9,025 nt of DNA from Oceanospirillaceae bacterium (GTDB taxonomy: Bacteria > Pseudomonadota > Gammaproteobacteria > Pseudomonadales > Balneatricaceae). Location of the stretch: positions 1 to 9,025 of the forward strand of contig JAGSHA010000112.1 in NCBI GenBank assembly GCA_023954795.1, read 5' to 3'. Each line of letters opens with the position of its first letter. Position 1 is the first letter of the stretch. Under the pieces are notes generated by a model. That model ran no database searches, was not told the DNA's origin, and saw only the letters and a list, made by a program, of their open reading frames with translations. Both the position numbers and the translations under genes were made by a program. Below are positions 5,786 through 9,025 of the stretch, in pieces.

Positions 5786-6466
5786 GTGGTTGAAAAGATG
5801 TCTATCTGGAGTCTGGTGGTTAACGCCAGTGTGGTTGTTCAACTTGTAATGTTGTTATTGGTAATGGCATCAATACTTTCGTGGGTCATGATTTTTCAGC
5901 GCCACTTCTTTTTGCGTCGCACGAAAAAAGCCCTGATGCAGTTTGAAGAACGGTTTTGGTCAGGGGTGGATTTAAGCGCACTGTATCGTGAGGTTAATCA
6001 GCATCCTAATCCGGATTGTGGTGCAGAGAATATTTTTCGTGCCGGCCTGAAAGAATATACCCGTCTGACTCAGCAGCGGACATCTGATCCTGATGCTGTT
6101 ATGGAAGGAGTTCAGCGGGGCATGCGTGTCGCAATGTCACGTGAAGAAGATAAGTTGGAACAGCATCTGCCATTTCTTGCGTCTGTCGGTTCAGTCAGTC
6201 CTTATGTCGGGTTGTTTGGCACCGTATGGGGCATCATGAACTCATTCCGTGGTCTGGCAAATGTCCATCAGGCGACGTTGGCATCGGTAGCGCCGGGTAT
6301 CTCTGAGGCGTTGGTTGCAACCGCTATTGGTTTGTTTGCCGCGATACCCGCCGTTATTGCTTATAACCGCTTTTCTGCGAAATCTGAAAGCGTATTAAGC
6401 AGCTATGAAACGTTCGCGGATGAGTTCTCGGCTGTGCTGCACCGTCGTGTTCACGGTGCAGCTTAA
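5786..6466 (+). CDS. tolQ: Tol-Pal system proton-channel subunit TolQ
   Basis: Inner-membrane protein of the TolQ/ExbB/MotA family; with TolR it uses the proton gradient to energise TolA for outer-membrane constriction at division. The 226-aa product has a transmembrane helix at about 16-37, a large cytoplasmic loop containing FEERFWSGVDLSALYREV, and two further helices at about 134-154 (VGLFGTVWGIMNSF) and 172-193 (EALVATAIGLFAAIPAVIAY). Thr146 and Thr179 match the conserved pore threonines of E. coli TolQ (145 and 178). I choose GTG 5786, because AGAGGG (5772-5777) is 8 nt upstream; ATG 5798 has no good Shine-Dalgarno and would shorten the N-terminus by four residues. Its TAA overlaps the tolR Shine-Dalgarno. 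It is the first gene of the tol operon here, since ybgC is missing. Confidence 0.96.
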   Translation: MVEKMSIWSLVVNASVVVQLVMLLLVMASILSWVMIFQRHFFLRRTKKALMQFEERFWSGVDLSALYREVNQHPNPDCGAENIFRAGLKEYTRLTQQRTSDPDAVMEGVQRGMRVAMSREEDKLEQHLPFLASVGSVSPYVGLFGTVWGIMNSFRGLANVHQATLASVAPGISEALVATAIGLFAAIPAVIAYNRFSAKSESVLSSYETFADEFSAVLHRRVHGAA

Positions 6467-6475
6467 GGTGTTGCT

Positions 6476-6892
6476 ATGATCAGACGCCATCGTAAAACGC
6501 GTAAGCTAAACGCTGAAATTAATGTGGTGCCCTATATCGACGTCATGATGGTGCTGTTGGTGATCTTTATGATTACGGCGCCAATGTTGACGCAAGGTGT
6601 GCAGGTAGAGTTGCCAAAAGCGGCGGCGGAGCCTGTGGATGATAAGGACAAAGAGCCCGTTATTATCACGGTTAACGCTAAGCAAGAATACTTTATTGAT
6701 GTTGGTGGTGATCCAGAAGAGCCATTGGATGCAGAAACTGTATCTGAACGGGTGAGAAAAATTCTGGCGGCTAACGAAGATAAGATGCTGTTGGTGCGCG
6801 GAGATAAAAACGTAGACTACGACGCTGTCGTTCAGCTAATGGTGTTGCTGCAGCAATCGGGTGCTGGCACTGTTGGTCTGGTAACCGAGTAG
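6476..6892 (+). CDS. tolR: Tol-Pal system protein TolR
   Basis: Single-span inner-membrane protein of the ExbD/TolR family that completes the TolQ proton channel. The 138-aa product begins with a basic cytoplasmic tail, followed by the transmembrane helix at about 17-38. That helix contains the essential proton-pathway aspartate, Asp22, in VVPYIDVMMVLLVIFMITAP. The periplasmic domain runs to the end and contains LLVRGDKNVDYDAVVQLM and the C-terminal GAGTVGLVTE typical of the family. AAGGTG (6465-6470) sits 5 nt before the ATG and overlaps the tolQ stop. The intergenic gap is 9 nt, and tolA follows after 10 nt, so the three genes are surely co-transcribed. Confidence 0.96.
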   Translation: MIRRHRKTRKLNAEINVVPYIDVMMVLLVIFMITAPMLTQGVQVELPKAAAEPVDDKDKEPVIITVNAKQEYFIDVGGDPEEPLDAETVSERVRKILAANEDKMLLVRGDKNVDYDAVVQLMVLLQQSGAGTVGLVTE

Positions 6893-6902
6893 GGCGGATC
6901 AG

Positions 6903-7871
6903 TTGAAGCTCAATAGTTATCTATTACCTGCGCTGCTAGCCTTATTGTTGCATGGCGTTGTGTTCTTTATTCTGGCGGATGTGTGGTTTGAGCCAGATAA
7001 AGAAATAAAGCGCGTGCCGAGGCATGTTAATGCCCAGATTGTTGATCTGAAATCGATCACAACCACCGCGGATCGAAAGCGCGAGGCTGCGGCTGCGAAA
7101 AAACGGGCGGACGATCAGGCAAAGCGGAAAGCCCAGGCAGAACAAAAGCGTAAGACGGCTGCTGCAGAGAAAAAGCGCCAGCAGGAAATTTCACGCAAAA
7201 AGGCGGCTGAAAAGAAACGTAAGCAGGAGATCGCTAAAAAAGCGGCTGCTGAAAAGAAGCGTAAGCAGGAAATTGCCCGTAAAAAGGCAGCAGATGAAAA
7301 GCGTAAGGCTGACGCCAAGCGCAAGAAAGAGCTAGCGGCGAAGAAGGCTGCAGAGAAAAAAGTCGCAGAGAAAAAAGCAGCAGAAGAAAAGGCCCGCCAG
7401 AAGGCTGAAGCGGAACGTAAGCGTAAAGCACAAGAGAAGCTCGCAGCAGAGAAGCGAAAGAAAGCCGAAGCCGAAGAGCGTCGTCGTGCTGAAGCAGAAA
7501 AGGCTCGTCAAAGCGCTTTAGCATCAGCTCTCGAAGAGGAAGAAGCGGAGTTGGTAGCAGAAGAAGGGCGTCAGACAGCTATTAGCTACGAAGCGTATGT
7601 GCGTGAGCAGATCTCCCGTTACTGGAGGCGCTCCCCAAGTGCGCGCAATGGCATGGTTGTTGAGCTCTCCATCCATCTTTTGCCATCTGGTGAAGTTGAT
7701 GATGCTTACGTGAGTAAGTCTAGTGGCGATGATCGTTTTGATCGGGATGCCGTGCGGGCAGTGATGAAGGCTTCCAGTTTTCCAGAGCTCCAGAAACTGG
7801 ATCCGGTTGTATTTGATCGTTATTACAGAAAGTTCACCATGGTCTTCCGGCCTGAAGATTTGCGCCGGTAA
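6903..7871 (+). CDS. tolA: Tol-Pal system protein TolA
   Basis: Periplasm-spanning protein anchored in the inner membrane that passes TolQR energy to TolB-Pal. The TTG start at 6903 is the only one that keeps the membrane anchor; AGGG lies 8 nt upstream. Domain I has the anchor at about 7-25, with His17 at the position of the E. coli TolA His22. Domain II, about 52-225, is a highly charged Lys/Ala/Glu helix with three 14-residue tandem repeats and an acidic end (EEEEAELVAEEG). Domain III, about 227-322, has the TolA/TonB C-terminal pattern, including LLPSGEVDDAYVSKSSGDDRFDRDA split by family-typical turns and ending in FTMVFRPEDLRR. The protein has no cysteine, unlike E. coli TolA domain III. 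At 322 aa it is shorter than E. coli TolA (421) but normal for Pseudomonas-type homologues. Confidence 0.95.
   Translation: MKLNSYLLPALLALLLHGVVFFILADVWFEPDKEIKRVPRHVNAQIVDLKSITTTADRKREAAAAKKRADDQAKRKAQAEQKRKTAAAEKKRQQEISRKKAAEKKRKQEIAKKAAAEKKRKQEIARKKAADEKRKADAKRKKELAAKKAAEKKVAEKKAAEEKARQKAEAERKRKAQEKLAAEKRKKAEAEERRRAEAEKARQSALASALEEEEAELVAEEGRQTAISYEAYVREQISRYWRRSPSARNGMVVELSIHLLPSGEVDDAYVSKSSGDDRFDRDAVRAVMKASSFPELQKLDPVVFDRYYRKFTMVFRPEDLRR
7167..7292 (+). repeat. Three 42-bp tandem repeats within tolA
   Basis: Units at 7167-7208, 7209-7250 and 7251-7292 encode EKKRQQEISRKKAA, EKKRKQEIAKKAAA and EKKRKQEIARKKAA. They are in frame and differ mostly at third positions, so they arose by duplication and then drifted. 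A decayed fourth unit (DEKRKADAKRKK) follows. They lengthen the periplasmic helix by about 14 residues each. Confidence 0.85.
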
Positions 7872-7985
7872 ATATTGGATGTATTTGTTGTATTGGTGCT
7901 GTTTGCGGAACTCCGCTCTCAGCTCTGTGTCGTAATCGGAAGGCTAGTCCAAGTTATTGGTGTACAGAGATCGGAGAATCTTACA

Positions 7986-9025
7986 GTGAGACTTTATAAA
8001 TATATCGTTGCTGTGCTGTCTGTTTTGTTGGTGTCGCTGCCGTTGAAAGCGGAGTTGAGAATTGAGGTGACCCAGGGTGTGGATAAGCCTACCCCTGTAG
8101 CGGTTGTCCCGTTCTCGTGGAGTGGTGGCTATGGTCTGTCGGAAGATGTTGCCGGCGTCATTGGCAGTGATTTCGCGCGCAGTGGTCTGTTTGCTGTGAT
8201 GGATCAGGACAATATGCTGAGTAATCCCTCCCGTCAGAACGAAGTGGCGTTTCGTGACTGGCGTACCGCGGGCCAGGAATTTCTGGTGATTGGGCGAATG
8301 AGTCCTGCAAAAGATAATGCTGTGCGGGTGGAATATGAAGTTTATGACGTCATCAAAGAAGAGTTGATCTTGCGTGATGCGCGTATTGGTAGTCGCAACG
8401 GATTGCGTGATGTCGCTCATGTCATTGCTGATAATATCTATGAGTACCTGACCGGCTTAAAAGGCGCATTTTATACCCGAATCCTTTATGTGACAGCGGA
8501 TAAGCTGGATGCGGATACCTTCCGCTATCAGTTGCGTATGGCTGATTCTGACGGCGCGCGTCCCAGAACGATCCTTGAATCAAAAGAGCCGATCATGTCT
8601 CCAAGTTGGTCGCGCGATGCGCGTCGCGTGGCGTATGTTTCGTTCGAAAGCAGTCGTCCGGCCATCTATATTCAGGATCTGAGGACCGGTCAGCGCCAGA
8701 AGGTGCAGTCTTTTAAAGGTTTGAATGGTGCGCCGGCGTGGTCGCCCGATGGCAGTAAGATGGCGCTGGTGTTGTCAAAAGATGGCAACCCGGAGATCTA
8801 TATTCTGGATCTGTTGCAGCGTAAATTGACACGTATGACCCATCACTACGGCATTGATACAGAGCCAAACTGGTCACCGGATGGTCGCACTCTGATCTTT
8901 ACCTCGGATCGTGGAGGTCAGCCACAAATCTATCAGATGCATCTGAAAAGTCGCACCATTGAACGGCTGACGTATGAGGGTAATTACAACGGACGTGCAT
9001 CTTTGACGCAGGATGGTCGTTTTCT
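7986..9025 (+). CDS. tolB: Tol-Pal system periplasmic protein TolB (3' end outside window)
   Basis: Periplasmic protein that bridges TolA and the outer-membrane lipoprotein Pal. The reading frame from GTG 7986 stays open to the right edge, giving 346 codons of an expected 430 or so. GGAG (7973-7976) lies 9 nt upstream. A Sec signal peptide is clear: Arg2 and Lys5, a hydrophobic core, and cleavage predicted after LKA (residues 20-22). The mature protein starts ELRIEV, the TolA/Pal-contacting N-terminus. The amino-terminal domain follows (about 30-165, with AVVPFSW and ENIYEYLTG-like DNIYEYLTGLKGAFYTRI). The beta-propeller then has blades marked by Trp208, Trp252 and Trp296, exactly 44 residues apart, within WSRDAR, WSPDGSK and WSPDGRT. 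A 114-nt gap separates it from tolA, without a recognisable promoter or terminator. Confidence 0.95.
   Translation, partial: MRLYKYIVAVLSVLLVSLPLKAELRIEVTQGVDKPTPVAVVPFSWSGGYGLSEDVAGVIGSDFARSGLFAVMDQDNMLSNPSRQNEVAFRDWRTAGQEFLVIGRMSPAKDNAVRVEYEVYDVIKEELILRDARIGSRNGLRDVAHVIADNIYEYLTGLKGAFYTRILYVTADKLDADTFRYQLRMADSDGARPRTILESKEPIMSPSWSRDARRVAYVSFESSRPAIYIQDLRTGQRQKVQSFKGLNGAPAWSPDGSKMALVLSKDGNPEIYILDLLQRKLTRMTHHYGIDTEPNWSPDGRTLIFTSDRGGQPQIYQMHLKSRTIERLTYEGNYNGRASLTQDGRF

Noticed and set aside
7905..7916. GCGG-AACT-CCGC hairpin between tolA and tolB as a terminator
   Set aside because: The stem is only 4 bp and is followed by TCTCAGCTCTG rather than a T-run, so it would not end transcription.
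7944..8420. 158-codon minus-strand frame over the tolA-tolB gap and tolB start
   Set aside because: It is antisense to clear TolB sequence with signal peptide and mature N-terminus; no recognisable protein features.

Overview
The window is a chromosomal housekeeping region of a gammaproteobacterium. All eight complete genes and the one cut by the right edge lie on the + strand. The gene set and the TolQ, RuvB and AspRS sequences read closest to the Pseudomonas/Oceanospirillales side of the class, probably a marine-type genus with mid-range GC. That placement is inference; no 16S or other marker is present to settle it. I see no insertion sequence, CRISPR array, tRNA, rRNA or prophage.

Layout. 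(1) Positions 1-1926: a short leader with two competing stems, aspS (aspartyl-tRNA synthetase of the non-discriminating type by its His/Gly signature), then a clear rho-independent terminator. (2) Positions 1951-4923: a palindromic operator-like site, ruvC, a TRIC-type membrane channel gene, ruvA and ruvB. The first three genes are packed end to end (0 and 4 nt gaps), so the resolvasome genes and the channel are probably co-transcribed; ruvB follows after 67 nt. (3) Positions 4924-5432: a DksA/TraR-type zinc-finger gene, preceded by a leader whose hairpin loop is complementary to the gene's ribosome-binding site, and ended by a terminator whose loop holds the stop codon. (4) Positions 5419-5785: a 367-nt gap with no credible gene, holding a perfect TATAAT box and a small leader hairpin. 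(5) Positions 5786-9025: tolQ, tolR, tolA and the first ~346 codons of tolB, the cell-envelope Tol-Pal operon (pal and the end of tolB lie beyond the window).

How they work together. RuvA and RuvB form the Holliday-junction branch-migration motor and RuvC cuts the junction. TolQ and TolR form a proton-driven inner-membrane motor, TolA spans the periplasm, and TolB links to Pal at the outer membrane. AspRS charges tRNA-Asp and, if non-discriminating, also supplies Asp-tRNA-Asn for amidation. The common gammaproteobacterial order is aspS-yebC-ruvC-ruvA-ruvB-ybgC-tolQRAB-pal. Here yebC and ybgC are both missing, a TRIC channel gene sits between ruvC and ruvA, and a DksA-like gene sits where ybgC is expected.

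I do not see a wholly new multi-gene system. The most interesting signals are cis-regulatory: the loop-to-RBS complementarity before the DksA-like gene, the mutually exclusive stems before aspS, and the palindrome before ruvC. All three are read by eye and need folding and comparative tests.
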